From: Flexilinea flocculi | GTDB lineage: Bacteria > Chloroflexota > Anaerolineae > Anaerolineales > Anaerolineaceae | Assembly (NCBI RefSeq): GCF_001192795.1 | Contig: NZ_DF968179.1 | Span: 332,311-396,310, forward strand | Length of the DNA stretch: 64,000 bases | Direction: 5' to 3' | Shown: positions 39,692-49,060 of the stretch, piece by piece | Layout: each line of letters opens with the position of its first letter | Numbering within the stretch: the first letter of the stretch is position 1 | Notes under the pieces: generated by a model | Database searches by the model: none | The model's input: only the letters and a program-made list of their open reading frames with translations | Told to the model about the DNA's origin: nothing | Position numbers and translations under genes: made by a program

Positions 39692-41725
39692 ATGAGAAAA
39701 AGATTCCGAAATATTCAAATCCCTTTTATTTTCCTTCCGATACTTTTACTGATTTTTTCATTTTTCAGTTATGGGATTCTGGCAGGAAAATTAGGAATTT
39801 ACTGGGATGATTGGGCTTATGTTTGGACCAGACTGGAACTCGGATATAAAGGGCTTTTACGGCATTTCAGCTTCAGCCGCCCTGTTGCCGGACAAATTCA
39901 TAATCTGGCAATTCTGATGACAGGGAAAAATCCACTTCGAATTCAGTTGTTCGGCTTGATCATGCGAGTCTTGAGCTCCACGATGGTCGGATATCTGGTA
40001 TATCAGATCTGGGGAAAATCACGATACATTTCTTATCTATGCGCATTGTTTTTTATTGCCTATCCCGGTTTTACGATGCAGCCGATAGCTATCAATTTCA
40101 GCTTTTCGTATTTCTTGATTGGTATTCTTTGTTTGTCTTTTCTATTAACAATCCGGGCGATCCGAAAACATTCCAGAAGGATTCTTTTAGAAGGATTTGC
40201 TCTTATTTTATCTGGCGTTAATCTTTTTGCATCAGAATATTTTTTCCTGCTCGAACTGATCAGACCATTGATCATCAGCGTGGAAATTTCTAAATCAGAA
40301 CCAAATCGCAGGCAGATCTTTTTAAAATCAGTCCTACGATCTGCGCCTTATGGAATTCTCTTTATTTTTGCTGCGATTTATCGGATGTTTTTTAATCAGA
40401 CACAAACATCCTATTATGATTTCAGCATACTTCGTGAGATAAAAACACATCCGTTCACAGCATTGGCTTCATATGTCGTCACGGTTATTAAAGACTGTTA
40501 CAAAGTTTTAGTTTCAGCCTGGCTCGAAATTTTTCATTTTCCATCTCCTGAAATTTTAGGGCAGCGGACATTCCTGATGTATGCGGCTATTTGTTTGATT
40601 CTGTTTGTTTCTGTTTTGATTTGTCTTTATTTCTTGCGAAACTCAATAGATCCCAAAGGAAAAAGACCTGCAATTCAATTGATTTTAATTGGTATTGTCA
40701 GTCTGATATTGGCAGGACAGCCATTTTGGCTGACTAATACCAATCTGTCGTTTGTTTTCCAAAACAGTCGATTTACACTTCCATTTATTTTAGGAGTCAG
40801 CTTTGTTTGGGGAGGTGTTTTCTCGCTTTTCAGGAAAACGCGAATTTTATTTGTCGGACTGGCTGCAATTTTAATTGGATTATCCGCGGGAAGACATTTT
40901 GTAAATGCTAACGAATATCGCAGAGATTGGACACTAACCAAAGATTTTTTCTGGCAATTAAAATGGCGTGCGCCTGCTATTGCTGAGAATACTGTTTTCA
41001 TCACCAATGTTCTACCGATACGTTTTAGTACGGACAATTCTCTTACGGCTCCTTTGAATTGGATATATGCAGATGGGTATGTCAATCAAACGATGCCCTA
41101 CATGTTATATACCAATACCAAAAGGGAAAATTCGCTCAGTGGCATGGAAGCCGGACAACCTGTTTTTCAGGAGTATCTCTCAGCACAGTTCTTTGGCAAA
41201 ACCAGCGATGCAATCAGCATTTATTTCAATGCGCCGGGTTGCGTTCATGTGCTGGATCCGGAGGTAGATTTATTCAACCAGATGATTCCGATCATTGATC
41301 GTGATGCCGCGCTTTTAAATAATTATTCGAGGATATTGACCGACGTTTCCTATCAGCCGTTGGATTCGGTTATTTTTGGACCTGAACCGGTTCATGGTTG
41401 GTGCTGGTATTATGAACAGGCTGATCTGAGTCGGCAGCGGAAAGATTGGCAGAAAGTGGTTGATTTGGGAAATCAGGCGTTCTCGTTGTCGGACTATCCA
41501 AATGATCCGATGGAAAGAATTCCGTTTATTGAAGGATATGCGCATGTTGCTGATTGGGAGCAAGCGGTCGCTCAAACGACTGCAGCGTTGGAAGTCACTC
41601 CGATGATGAATAATCCGTTATGCGTATTGTGGAATCGGATTGACAGGGATTGCCAAAATTCTGAAGAAAAAAACACTTCGGTTAATAAAATTCAAAAAAT
41701 TTTGGACTGTTCATTTTTGCCGTAG
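39692..41725 (+). CDS. GT-C family membrane glycosyltransferase with TPR-like tail
   Basis: A 677-residue protein with about eleven membrane helices. The first extracytoplasmic loop holds the acidic pair of GT-C enzymes (GIYWDDWAYVW), the expected catalytic/metal site for lipid-linked sugar donors. A hydrophilic domain follows the helices. The last 90 residues (WYYEQADLSRQRKDWQKVV, YAHVADWEQAVAQTTAALE) look like two TPR units. No Shine-Dalgarno sequence precedes the ATG. It shares the YWDD motif with the tandem pair at 49.1-53.5 kb. The sugar and acceptor are unknown. Confidence 0.75.
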   Translation: MRKRFRNIQIPFIFLPILLLIFSFFSYGILAGKLGIYWDDWAYVWTRLELGYKGLLRHFSFSRPVAGQIHNLAILMTGKNPLRIQLFGLIMRVLSSTMVGYLVYQIWGKSRYISYLCALFFIAYPGFTMQPIAINFSFSYFLIGILCLSFLLTIRAIRKHSRRILLEGFALILSGVNLFASEYFFLLELIRPLIISVEISKSEPNRRQIFLKSVLRSAPYGILFIFAAIYRMFFNQTQTSYYDFSILREIKTHPFTALASYVVTVIKDCYKVLVSAWLEIFHFPSPEILGQRTFLMYAAICLILFVSVLICLYFLRNSIDPKGKRPAIQLILIGIVSLILAGQPFWLTNTNLSFVFQNSRFTLPFILGVSFVWGGVFSLFRKTRILFVGLAAILIGLSAGRHFVNANEYRRDWTLTKDFFWQLKWRAPAIAENTVFITNVLPIRFSTDNSLTAPLNWIYADGYVNQTMPYMLYTNTKRENSLSGMEAGQPVFQEYLSAQFFGKTSDAISIYFNAPGCVHVLDPEVDLFNQMIPIIDRDAALLNNYSRILTDVSYQPLDSVIFGPEPVHGWCWYYEQADLSRQRKDWQKVVDLGNQAFSLSDYPNDPMERIPFIEGYAHVADWEQAVAQTTAALEVTPMMNNPLCVLWNRIDRDCQNSEEKNTSVNKIQKILDCSFLP

Positions 41726-41757
41726 TTTGTTGTAATATGAAAACAGGAAATACTGGT

Positions 41758-42864
41758 ATGGAACCGAAAATAAAGATTCTTCTGATTTGCCTGACCCGTC
41801 GCGGCGGTTTGCTGCATTTTCATGATTGTTTGGCAGAAAGCCTGAGCAAACTTGGTATTGTCGGAATGATTACCGCAGAAAACGCGGAACATATTGGCGG
41901 GGTTCTTAGCAATCCGGATATTCAACATTTCCCATTGAATACTGGAATCGGAAAAAAGGGAACAATCCAACGATTGCTGCATCCGGCTACCTGGCTGCGT
42001 ATCATTCAAGTATTTTTCCATTTCAGACCGGATATCGTGCATATCACGAGCGCGCAGGAATGGAATCCATTTTTGGGCTTTTTTATTCGTTTCCTATGTC
42101 GAAAACCGTTGGTTTATACGATCCATGATGTTGTCCATCACGAAGGAACGCCGCGTTATTTTCGTATTACTGAATCGATATTCCGGAAAATTCCGCGATA
42201 TTTCGTGGTTATGACAAACCAGGGAAAGGAAATCCTTATTTCTCAAGGTTTACTTCCAGAAAGAATTCTGGTTGTTCCGCATGGAATTTATGATTTTTTC
42301 ACACAAGGTTCAAAGGAAACCGATTTAGCACAGAATGAGATTCTATTTTTTGGAAGAATTGAACCCTATAAAGGATTAGATGTTTTACTGAAAGCTTTAC
42401 CCCCTGTATTTGAAAAGCATCCGGATTGGACGTTTCATATCGCCGGCGGGGGGGATTTAGAACCATATCGTCAAAATCTGGATAACGAGCGGATTCATGT
42501 AACCAATCGATTTGTTACAGATGAAGAGGTAGCCGCTTTTATGCGAAAAGCATCCATTGTCGCATTACCGTACCTTTCTGCCAGCCAATCCGGTGTGATT
42601 CCGACAGCTTTTGCTTTCCACAAAGCAATTATTGCGACAAAAGTAGGCGGAATTCCGGATATGATTGAAAATCGCAAGACAGGACTCCTCATCCCGCCGA
42701 ATGATGTCGCTGCCTTAACGCAGGCATTGATGGAACTGATTGAACATCCCGTGCTGCGTGAAAAGATTGGTGAGAATGGTTACATTTTTGCGAATGAAAA
42801 TCTTGGATGGACAGCGATTGCCAGAAAACATCTCGATTTTTATCATCAAATTCTCTCCAAATAA
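41758..42864 (+). CDS. Family 4 glycosyltransferase
   Basis: Cytoplasmic GT-B enzyme. The N-terminal half shows CLTRRGGLLHFHDCLAESL and VHITSAQEWNPF. The C-terminal half has the GT4 donor site FFGRIEPYKGLDVLL, HIAGGGDL, and SGVIPTAFAFHKAIIATKVGG. The ATG at 41758 has CAGGA about nine bases upstream. An ATG 21 bases earlier has no ribosome site, so the shorter form (368 residues) is preferred. It lies 32 bases after the GT-C gene and probably assembles the same glycan. Confidence 0.85.
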   Translation: MEPKIKILLICLTRRGGLLHFHDCLAESLSKLGIVGMITAENAEHIGGVLSNPDIQHFPLNTGIGKKGTIQRLLHPATWLRIIQVFFHFRPDIVHITSAQEWNPFLGFFIRFLCRKPLVYTIHDVVHHEGTPRYFRITESIFRKIPRYFVVMTNQGKEILISQGLLPERILVVPHGIYDFFTQGSKETDLAQNEILFFGRIEPYKGLDVLLKALPPVFEKHPDWTFHIAGGGDLEPYRQNLDNERIHVTNRFVTDEEVAAFMRKASIVALPYLSASQSGVIPTAFAFHKAIIATKVGGIPDMIENRKTGLLIPPNDVAALTQALMELIEHPVLREKIGENGYIFANENLGWTAIARKHLDFYHQILSK

Positions 42865-42895
42865 TATTAGCTGTTATTCAGAATCCTTCCCGGTT

Positions 42896-44371
42896 TTATC
42901 GAATGATCTTTTTCTTCAAAGGCTGAACGGATGATGTGACAATGTTTCTGGATTCTCTGTCTAAAGTAAACCAGGCAAAAATCAGGAAAAAAAGCGCAAA
43001 CAGACTACGAAGCAGAAAACTCCACCCCCATGAAATATTTCCAAAAATCACACGCGTCTGCATCCAACATGTTATCCCATAACAAACTAAAAGCGAAAGA
43101 AAATATCGATAATTCCATTGAATCGGGAAGAACCGATTTGAAATTACCCAGCGGCCGCTCATGGCGGCAACATATCCCAGCAATTCTGAGATAACAGCGC
43201 CGTAAAGCCCCATTTTTGAAGTTAATAGCCAATTCGATCCAAGATTCACCAGTACGGCAATTCCCAGGATTATTGAAACCCAATAGGTTTTTCCGGTTTT
43301 TGCAGTTCCCGGATCGATTAAATAAACACCCATTGTAAAGATCCAGCGCAATTGCATGATGCCGAGTAATCCGATACCGGCGAGGTATTCTGGTGGAGCT
43401 AAAAACAGAAAAAGTTCTCTGGCGATTGTCATCACGGCTGTACATATTGCCAGCGCTCCGAAAGTATATAGGGAGAGCATCGCAGGCAGTGTTTTGCGAA
43501 TTTTTTCAGTTTTATCCAGAAGAGAATACATGGTTGGTTCCCAGGCATTGCAAAAAGCCTGCGTTGCCAGCGTGATGATAACCGTTGCTTTGTTGGCTAA
43601 CCCGTAGTAGGCAACCTCCACCTGACTGGTTGACGCATTCAGAAAGATGCGATTGTTTGCGGATAAACTCCAGCCAAACAGGGTGCCGGGTACTAATGGA
43701 AAACTATATTTTGCCAGTTTCTTAAACCAGTAAGGTGAAAATTGAAACCCCAGATACTGACGTGAAAGGAAAAGGGCAATACATGCTCCAATTGTATTGG
43801 CAATAATCTGCGAATAATAATAACCGGAAATACCTGAATGAAGAACTGCGATAAAAAGAATGATACTGCCCATATAAATCACGGAAACTGCAACGGCGGT
43901 TAAGATATAAGGTAACGCTTTATTCTGGATGCGGAGCAAACAAAGTGAATACGTATAAACAGCTACCGGGATAAGAGCACTGAATGCTAATCGAATAATT
44001 CCGGAATACGAAAGATCATTAAACAGGTTTTGGGAAAAAATTGGACTCAACAAAATGGATAATAGCGCGATCATGAATCCAGTAAGAAATACAAAAAGAA
44101 ATGTTGTGGAGACAAGGCTCTTTCGATCATGGGTTTGTTCGTCAGCGGCATAAAAAAAACGGTAAAGACCGCTCATTGTATTCAATCCGATCAACAAAGA
44201 GAAATATCCTGTTGCAGCAGTGATGACCTCAATTGCGCCATAATCGTGCGAGCTTAACACCCTGGTCATGATGGGGAGTGTGATCAATCCGGCAGCCTGT
44301 GACATAGCACCGCCCAAACCATACAGGACCATATTCTTTACAATCGTATTTTCTTTCTTATTTTCTTCCAA
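42896..44371 (-). CDS. Oligosaccharide flippase (MOP/Wzx family)
   Basis: A 491-residue protein with about fourteen predicted membrane helices, the layout of Wzx-type lipid-linked oligosaccharide flippases. The N-terminal sequence VKNMVLYGLGGAMSQAAGLITL with LPIMTRVLSSHDYGAIEV is typical of the family. The start codon is TTG, placed five to six bases after a strong AGGAGG. It is convergent with the GT4 gene and is the only minus-strand gene in this glycan region. It would export the undecaprenyl-linked unit made by the cytoplasmic enzymes. Confidence 0.88.
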   Translation of the reverse strand: MEENKKENTIVKNMVLYGLGGAMSQAAGLITLPIMTRVLSSHDYGAIEVITAATGYFSLLIGLNTMSGLYRFFYAADEQTHDRKSLVSTTFLFVFLTGFMIALLSILLSPIFSQNLFNDLSYSGIIRLAFSALIPVAVYTYSLCLLRIQNKALPYILTAVAVSVIYMGSIILFIAVLHSGISGYYYSQIIANTIGACIALFLSRQYLGFQFSPYWFKKLAKYSFPLVPGTLFGWSLSANNRIFLNASTSQVEVAYYGLANKATVIITLATQAFCNAWEPTMYSLLDKTEKIRKTLPAMLSLYTFGALAICTAVMTIARELFLFLAPPEYLAGIGLLGIMQLRWIFTMGVYLIDPGTAKTGKTYWVSIILGIAVLVNLGSNWLLTSKMGLYGAVISELLGYVAAMSGRWVISNRFFPIQWNYRYFLSLLVCYGITCWMQTRVIFGNISWGWSFLLRSLFALFFLIFAWFTLDRESRNIVTSSVQPLKKKIIR

Positions 44372-44442
44372 ATTTCCTCCTGAAGACAGGTTGGCTAATA
44401 ACAGCGTTAATTGTATACGATTTCTTTGACCCCAGATTTAGG

Positions 44443-44567
44443 CCAGCATTTTGAAAAATGGATTGACTTTTCGAATTTCGAAGTAAAACTCGTTGTTCTC
44501 ATAGTTTTAGGTTTTGCGTAAAACTATCAGAACAACTATGTATTCATTTTTATATTTCGAATTACTG
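44443..44567. repeat. Dispersed palindromic repeat, copy 14
   Basis: Left CCAGCATTTTGAAAAATGG, right TATATTTCGAATTACTGG. The core hairpin 44492-44536 has arms GTTGTTCTCATAGTTTTA / TAAAACTATCAGAACAAC with one mismatch. It lies upstream of the flippase. Confidence 0.8.
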
Positions 44568-44722
44568 GATTTAAGCAGTTTAGTCTATACCAGAAAAAAT
44601 CGTGTCATATGTAAAAAACGGATAGGTGATTAAGATGGGGAAAATTTCGACGAATATTGTGATTTTTGCAATAATAAAATAATAAATTAAATTGAATTCA
44701 ATAAAATAGTGATATTTATTGC
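44568..44722. other. A/T-rich stretch before the DPGTGS gene
   Basis: No gene seen. There is a perfect ATTGAATTCAAT palindrome near 44691. It probably contains regulatory sequence for the following operon. Confidence 0.35.
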
Positions 44723-44731
44723 TGATATAAT
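44723..44731 (+). promoter_or_regulatory. Extended -10 promoter for the DPGTGS/methyltransferase operon
   Basis: TGATATAAT, the extended -10 consensus TGnTATAAT, 32 bases before the ATG. No -35 consensus is needed or seen. Confidence 0.55.
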
Positions 44732-44763
44732 AGGGATTATTTATAAATAACAAAAGGGGAAAA

Positions 44764-44979
44764 ATGATTATCCATCTTGATCTTTTATTATCACCACGTA
44801 ATTATCTGGATCCGGGAACGGGCAGTATGCTGTTACAGGTGATTATCGCAGCTCTTGCAGTGATTGGCGGGTATTTATTTATGATCCGTGATAGAGTAAA
44901 AAAAATTTTTACGAAAAAAAGAACGGATGAAACTGATGCCGATAAAACCGGACAAGAAGAGAAGTATGAGGAGAAATGA
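44764..44979 (+). CDS. Small DPGTGS-motif membrane protein
   Basis: A 71-residue protein with the conserved YLDPGTGSMLLQVIIAAL segment leading into a single membrane helix, then a basic and charged cytoplasmic tail (KKIFTKKRTDETDADK). I know this type of short protein from loci encoding methyltransferases and sulfatase-like phosphotransferases, but its function is undescribed. AGGGG stands six bases before the ATG. Its stop overlaps the next start as ATGA, so the two proteins are probably made together. Confidence 0.75.
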   Translation: MIIHLDLLLSPRNYLDPGTGSMLLQVIIAALAVIGGYLFMIRDRVKKIFTKKRTDETDADKTGQEEKYEEK

Positions 44980-46376
44980 GAGATTCTGGTTCTTTTCGCG
45001 ATCCATCCGGATTTATCTTCTTTGACAATAACATACTATATCGGCAAATAAATCTTCCCTATCAAAAACAATATGATCATCTGATGAAAAGCGGCTTATA
45101 TGAAGCGCTAGTTCATGATGGCATATTCATATCACATAAGGAAGTATCATATCCTCTGAATGATCCTGAAGCCTGGTGCGTGATCCAGCCACAGCGGATT
45201 CCAATGATTTCATATCCATATGAATGGTCATTTGGTGCTTATAAAGATGCCGCATTAGCAACACTAAAAATTCATCGCAAAGCTATTGATTATGGGATGA
45301 TCTTAAAAGATGCCAGTGCCTATAATATACAGTTTGTTCAATGCTCTCCAAAACTGATCGACACACTCTCGTTTGATTTTTATGAAGAAGGGCAACCATG
45401 GGTTGCCTATGGTCAATTCTGCCGCCATTTTCTTGCGCCATTGCTGTTGATGGCCAATGTTGATATTCGTCTTTCACAGCTGATGCGGATTTATATTGAT
45501 GGAATCCCTTTGGATCTGGCGAGCAAACTGCTGAAACGGAAAGGCGGATTCACGGCTTTGCAGCATATTCACTGGCATGCTAAGCTATCTGAAAAACATG
45601 CGGATGATGGGAAAAAACAGGAAATAAAACGAATTCAACCGATCAAAAAGAGCGGTTTTATCGCAATCATTGATGGATTAATTCGGGCTGTTGAAGGGAT
45701 CCGGCTAAAAAATATCCAGACTGAATGGGGCGATTATTATTCAGAGACAAATTACTCTCAAGAGGCATCCAAGCGGAAAGAAGAGATTTTGGCAAACTGG
45801 ATAAAGAAAATTGAGCCGCAGACAGTATGGGATTTTGGAGCAAATGATGGGCGTTATTCTCGAATTGCAGCGGATAACGGGGCACATGTGACTGCGTTTG
45901 ATATTGATCCGATTGCAGTCGAGCGGAATTACCAACAAGGCAAAAAGACAAAAACTGACATTCTACCGCTTGTTCTGGATTTGACAAATCCGAGCCCTGC
46001 CATAGGATTTGCCAATCAAGAACGCAGCTCGATTGAGCATCGGCTGCAGCCGGACTGTATCATGGCGCTGGCATTGATCCATCATCTGGCGATCTCCAAT
46101 AATTTGCCATTTTCGATGATTTCGGAGTGGTTGTCGCAAATTTGTAAATACTTGATCATCGAGTTTGTTCCAAAAGATGATTCTCAAGTCCAAACACTGC
46201 TGCGAACACGAAAAGACATTTTCGACCAATATACATTGGAAGGGTTTAAAGCTGCATTCGAGAAAGATTTCTCTCTTATCGCGGCAGAACCCATCACCGG
46301 AAGTGATCGAATTTTGTTTCTATACCATTCAAAAAAACTCAAAGATGCTGAAAATTTTCAGTTAAATCAGCAATAA
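44976..46376 (+). CDS. Two-domain SAM-dependent methyltransferase
   Basis: A 466-residue protein. The C-terminal half is a class I methyltransferase with motif I VWDFGANDGRYSR (near residue 287), followed by the acidic motif II TAFDIDPIAVERNY. The N-terminal half (residues 1-250: YDHLMKSGLYEALV, YPYEWSFGAYKDAAL, GMILKDASAYNIQF) is a conserved accessory domain found in similar glycan-associated methyltransferases. The start has GAGGAG and overlaps the DPGTGS gene. The target may be a glycan or lipid; this is inference from context. Confidence 0.8.
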   Translation: MRDSGSFRDPSGFIFFDNNILYRQINLPYQKQYDHLMKSGLYEALVHDGIFISHKEVSYPLNDPEAWCVIQPQRIPMISYPYEWSFGAYKDAALATLKIHRKAIDYGMILKDASAYNIQFVQCSPKLIDTLSFDFYEEGQPWVAYGQFCRHFLAPLLLMANVDIRLSQLMRIYIDGIPLDLASKLLKRKGGFTALQHIHWHAKLSEKHADDGKKQEIKRIQPIKKSGFIAIIDGLIRAVEGIRLKNIQTEWGDYYSETNYSQEASKRKEEILANWIKKIEPQTVWDFGANDGRYSRIAADNGAHVTAFDIDPIAVERNYQQGKKTKTDILPLVLDLTNPSPAIGFANQERSSIEHRLQPDCIMALALIHHLAISNNLPFSMISEWLSQICKYLIIEFVPKDDSQVQTLLRTRKDIFDQYTLEGFKAAFEKDFSLIAAEPITGSDRILFLYHSKKLKDAENFQLNQQ

Positions 46377-46435
46377 TTCTCTCATCAAGAGAATCATTAA
46401 TAATAAATCGAATACCTTATGGACAAAAAACCTCC

Positions 46436-46780
46436 ATGAAAAAAGTCTTCATCTTCTTGATTGCTTCTACTTATCTGATTTTATTTTTATTCAGTTTTAT
46501 TGTGATCATGAAGCCAGGAGCTTCAATTTTTTATCATAAAGATACGATTCCATCACAGGAAATGACATGTCAAGGGCAGACTTGTGAATTCCAAATCAAG
46601 TACCCGCTCTTTCTTCTTGATTCAGATTCAATTGTTATTTTGGAAGATCAGCGCATATTTGATGGGGGGACACTCGAATATACGCAATCGGGAATCAAAG
46701 GATCATTTTCTGTCAAACATATCTATAGTGATCTGATTACGCTGATAATCAGTCCAACAGTTCCCACCGATTCCATATAG
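46436..46780 (+). CDS. N-terminal fragment of the sulfatase-fold protein, ended by an in-frame TAG
   Basis: A 114-residue reading frame with an N-terminal membrane helix (VFIFLIASTYLILFLFSFIV) and a beta-rich ectodomain with a Cys pair (TCQGQTC). The TAG at 46778-46780 is followed, in the same frame and with no other stop, by 18 sense codons (starting DHTYEIYIRPHIIK) that run straight into the next coding region. The downstream EIYIRPHI looks like the missing last strand before the next membrane helix. This is therefore either the front of a gene broken by one nonsense codon, or a readthrough product. No Shine-Dalgarno sequence is seen. Confidence 0.6.
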   Translation: MKKVFIFLIASTYLILFLFSFIVIMKPGASIFYHKDTIPSQEMTCQGQTCEFQIKYPLFLLDSDSIVILEDQRIFDGGTLEYTQSGIKGSFSVKHIYSDLITLIISPTVPTDSI

Positions 46781-46834
46781 GATCATACTTATGAGATCTA
46801 TATCCGCCCTCATATAATAAAGAGGAAGTGGGGC

Positions 46835-48883
46835 GTGTTAATTTTTGTCATTCTGAGTATCGGTATCATTCGTTTTTTATACTCAAATCTCAGGAATTCA
46901 TCAAACCGGAGACGATTTCTCCGATTCCCTTTGGGACCAATACAATTGTGGTATGAAAATATAGCAAGAATTCTGACTGAAAAAAATCTATACATTCAAG
47001 ATCAAAAACCATATTGGAAACGATCGATTGCCCAAACGATATTGGCTGCATATTGTTATGTTTTTATGGAATGGCTCTTTCAAATTACCAAGCCATCTTT
47101 CATGGATGATATGCAATTATGGGCGAAAGTTAAGATTCTATTGATTTCCGGTTTGTTTGTAACATTACTGATCATGATCTTCTGGTTCGTTTTATTTTTG
47201 TTGCAAATGACCATTTCAAAGCGATTTCCATTATGGCACCATTTAATCTTTCAGATTCCAGCGGCTTCTATATGGTCTTGTCTTTTTCTGATTCTCATCG
47301 ATAATTTCACTTATACCGTTTTAAAAATTGGAATTTTGAGTGTTGGAACACTGTGTCGTGTTTTATATGCAGTCATCTTTCTAACTGTTTTTCTCTATTT
47401 GTTGAAGCGACTATCAGTATCCAATCGCTCTGTGGCAAAGGACAAAACTGACAAAATCTGCAAATTTACTGCAGGTATTCTCGTCATCATTTCGTTCGTC
47501 ATGGCAGGATTTGTCTACCGGTCTGGGAGTCTGGAAAATGACCCGACTGGAATCGGGATGCAGGCAAGCCGGCGTCCGAACGTGATCCTGCTCAGTACAG
47601 ACGGATTGAATGCTTCTCATATGTCCGTGTATGGATATGAGCGGGATACAACACCCTTCATTACGGAACTGGCTAAGAACTCTTTGATCAGCAGGAATCA
47701 TTTTACCAATTCCTCAGCAACAACTGGATCTATAACATCAGTTTTAACGGGAAAAAATCCTTTAACCACGCATGTCTTGAAACCTGCTCAAGCTTTAATG
47801 GGATTGAATATGTATCAACACCTGCCCTGGTTTATGAAGGTAAATGGTTATCAAACCATTTCGATTGGAATCCCATATTATGTCGATGTCAACGTCATAA
47901 ATTTTAAAAATGCATTTGATGAGGTCAACCAGCGGAATAATACTTCAGAGAAATTGATCAGCAATTTTTCATCTTCTGGTTATGATAACGAGATGTATTT
48001 TTTAGTCACTATTTTCGAGAGAATCAATGACCGATTGAGACAGATATTTTTTATTAAAAGCCAACAGTCAAAAAACCTTAAGATTCCAAATTTTAACCAA
48101 TTAACCGGATCTGCAGATGATGAACAACTGGATTATCTTTTTCACCGAATGGATGAAATTTTTCGTATGAAGCAGCCTCTGTTTGTACAAATCCATCTAT
48201 TGGGAACTCATGGAGAGGTATTCAATCCATCTGATCGGGTCTTTTCCAAGGATCTGAGTCAAAATGAGGAATGGATGACCGATTTTTATGACGATGCGAT
48301 ACTGAATTTTGATCATCAAACAGAGAAAATCGTTGAATATTTGAAAGAAAACGGCGAATTTGATAATACACTGCTGGTCATTTACTCAGATCATGGACAG
48401 CACTGGACCATAACTGATAAACTCCCCTTGATTATCCATTTTCCAGAGGATGCATATCAAGGTATTCTCACTGCTAATACGCAGAATGTGGATATTGCAC
48501 CAACTATTCTGGATTATATGCAAATTCCGATTCCATCATGGATGGAAGGCAATTCTCTGATACAACCGCTGGATCCTGTTCGACTCATTGTTGCACCACT
48601 GCATAAAGGAGATGAACTGGTTTCGGAGAAGGAACTGGAACAACAGAATCAAAACAGTACAAAGATCGATAAGCCCAATGATCTGTTCAGACTGTTGACA
48701 ATCATTCAATGTCAGAATTGGTACTTGTTCGATCTGAATGAACAGAAACTCGTGAAAGAAGGTGTTTTTGAAGATCATTCGTGTCCATGTTCAGACGAAG
48801 AGATGGATTCTTTGCTGGATATCGAGAAGAAATTAGGTAAGATGCTGACGCTACACGGGTACCCTGTTCCCGCGGGATGGTGA
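46835..48883 (+). CDS. Membrane-anchored alkaline phosphatase/sulfatase-fold enzyme
   Basis: A 682-residue protein (from GTG) with about five membrane helices in the first 230 residues, then an extracytoplasmic sulfatase-fold domain. The metal-binding Asp is in VILLSTDGLNASHMSVYG, a Thr/Ser nucleophile lies in NSSATTGSITS, and the metal ligands DH are in VIYSDHGQHW. The nucleophile site lacks the Cys-x-Pro-x-Arg of true sulfatases, so phospho-group transfer onto a glycan or lipid is more likely. The GTG has AGAGGAAG eight bases before it and could initiate independently. It is in frame with the fragment at 46436 across a single TAG. Confidence 0.78.
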   Translation: MLIFVILSIGIIRFLYSNLRNSSNRRRFLRFPLGPIQLWYENIARILTEKNLYIQDQKPYWKRSIAQTILAAYCYVFMEWLFQITKPSFMDDMQLWAKVKILLISGLFVTLLIMIFWFVLFLLQMTISKRFPLWHHLIFQIPAASIWSCLFLILIDNFTYTVLKIGILSVGTLCRVLYAVIFLTVFLYLLKRLSVSNRSVAKDKTDKICKFTAGILVIISFVMAGFVYRSGSLENDPTGIGMQASRRPNVILLSTDGLNASHMSVYGYERDTTPFITELAKNSLISRNHFTNSSATTGSITSVLTGKNPLTTHVLKPAQALMGLNMYQHLPWFMKVNGYQTISIGIPYYVDVNVINFKNAFDEVNQRNNTSEKLISNFSSSGYDNEMYFLVTIFERINDRLRQIFFIKSQQSKNLKIPNFNQLTGSADDEQLDYLFHRMDEIFRMKQPLFVQIHLLGTHGEVFNPSDRVFSKDLSQNEEWMTDFYDDAILNFDHQTEKIVEYLKENGEFDNTLLVIYSDHGQHWTITDKLPLIIHFPEDAYQGILTANTQNVDIAPTILDYMQIPIPSWMEGNSLIQPLDPVRLIVAPLHKGDELVSEKELEQQNQNSTKIDKPNDLFRLLTIIQCQNWYLFDLNEQKLVKEGVFEDHSCPCSDEEMDSLLDIEKKLGKMLTLHGYPVPAGW

Positions 48884-49047
48884 ATATTATCCTTATCGAA
48901 TCTGGTTTGACTTGTTTCTTTTTGTCTCCATTTTCTCAATCTGCTAAGGGAAATACTTTTAATAAATTTGGAGCAGGTACTATGATATTTGTATTTCAGC
49001 TTGTTGCAAGTAGCACTTGATTTGAATCCAAAGAGGCGATTTCATTT
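48884..49047. other. Short intergenic stretch before the tandem GT-C genes
   Basis: No gene or hairpin seen. TTGAAT at 49022 lies 20 bases before the -10 box, longer than an ideal spacer. Confidence 0.35.
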
Positions 49048-49053
49048 TATAAT
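49048..49053 (+). promoter_or_regulatory. -10 box almost on the start of the tandem GT-C genes
   Basis: TATAAT ends only seven bases before the ATG at 49061. Transcription from it would begin at or within a base or two of the start codon, giving a leaderless message. No Shine-Dalgarno sequence is present. Confidence 0.5.
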
Positions 49054-49060
49054 CTAACCT

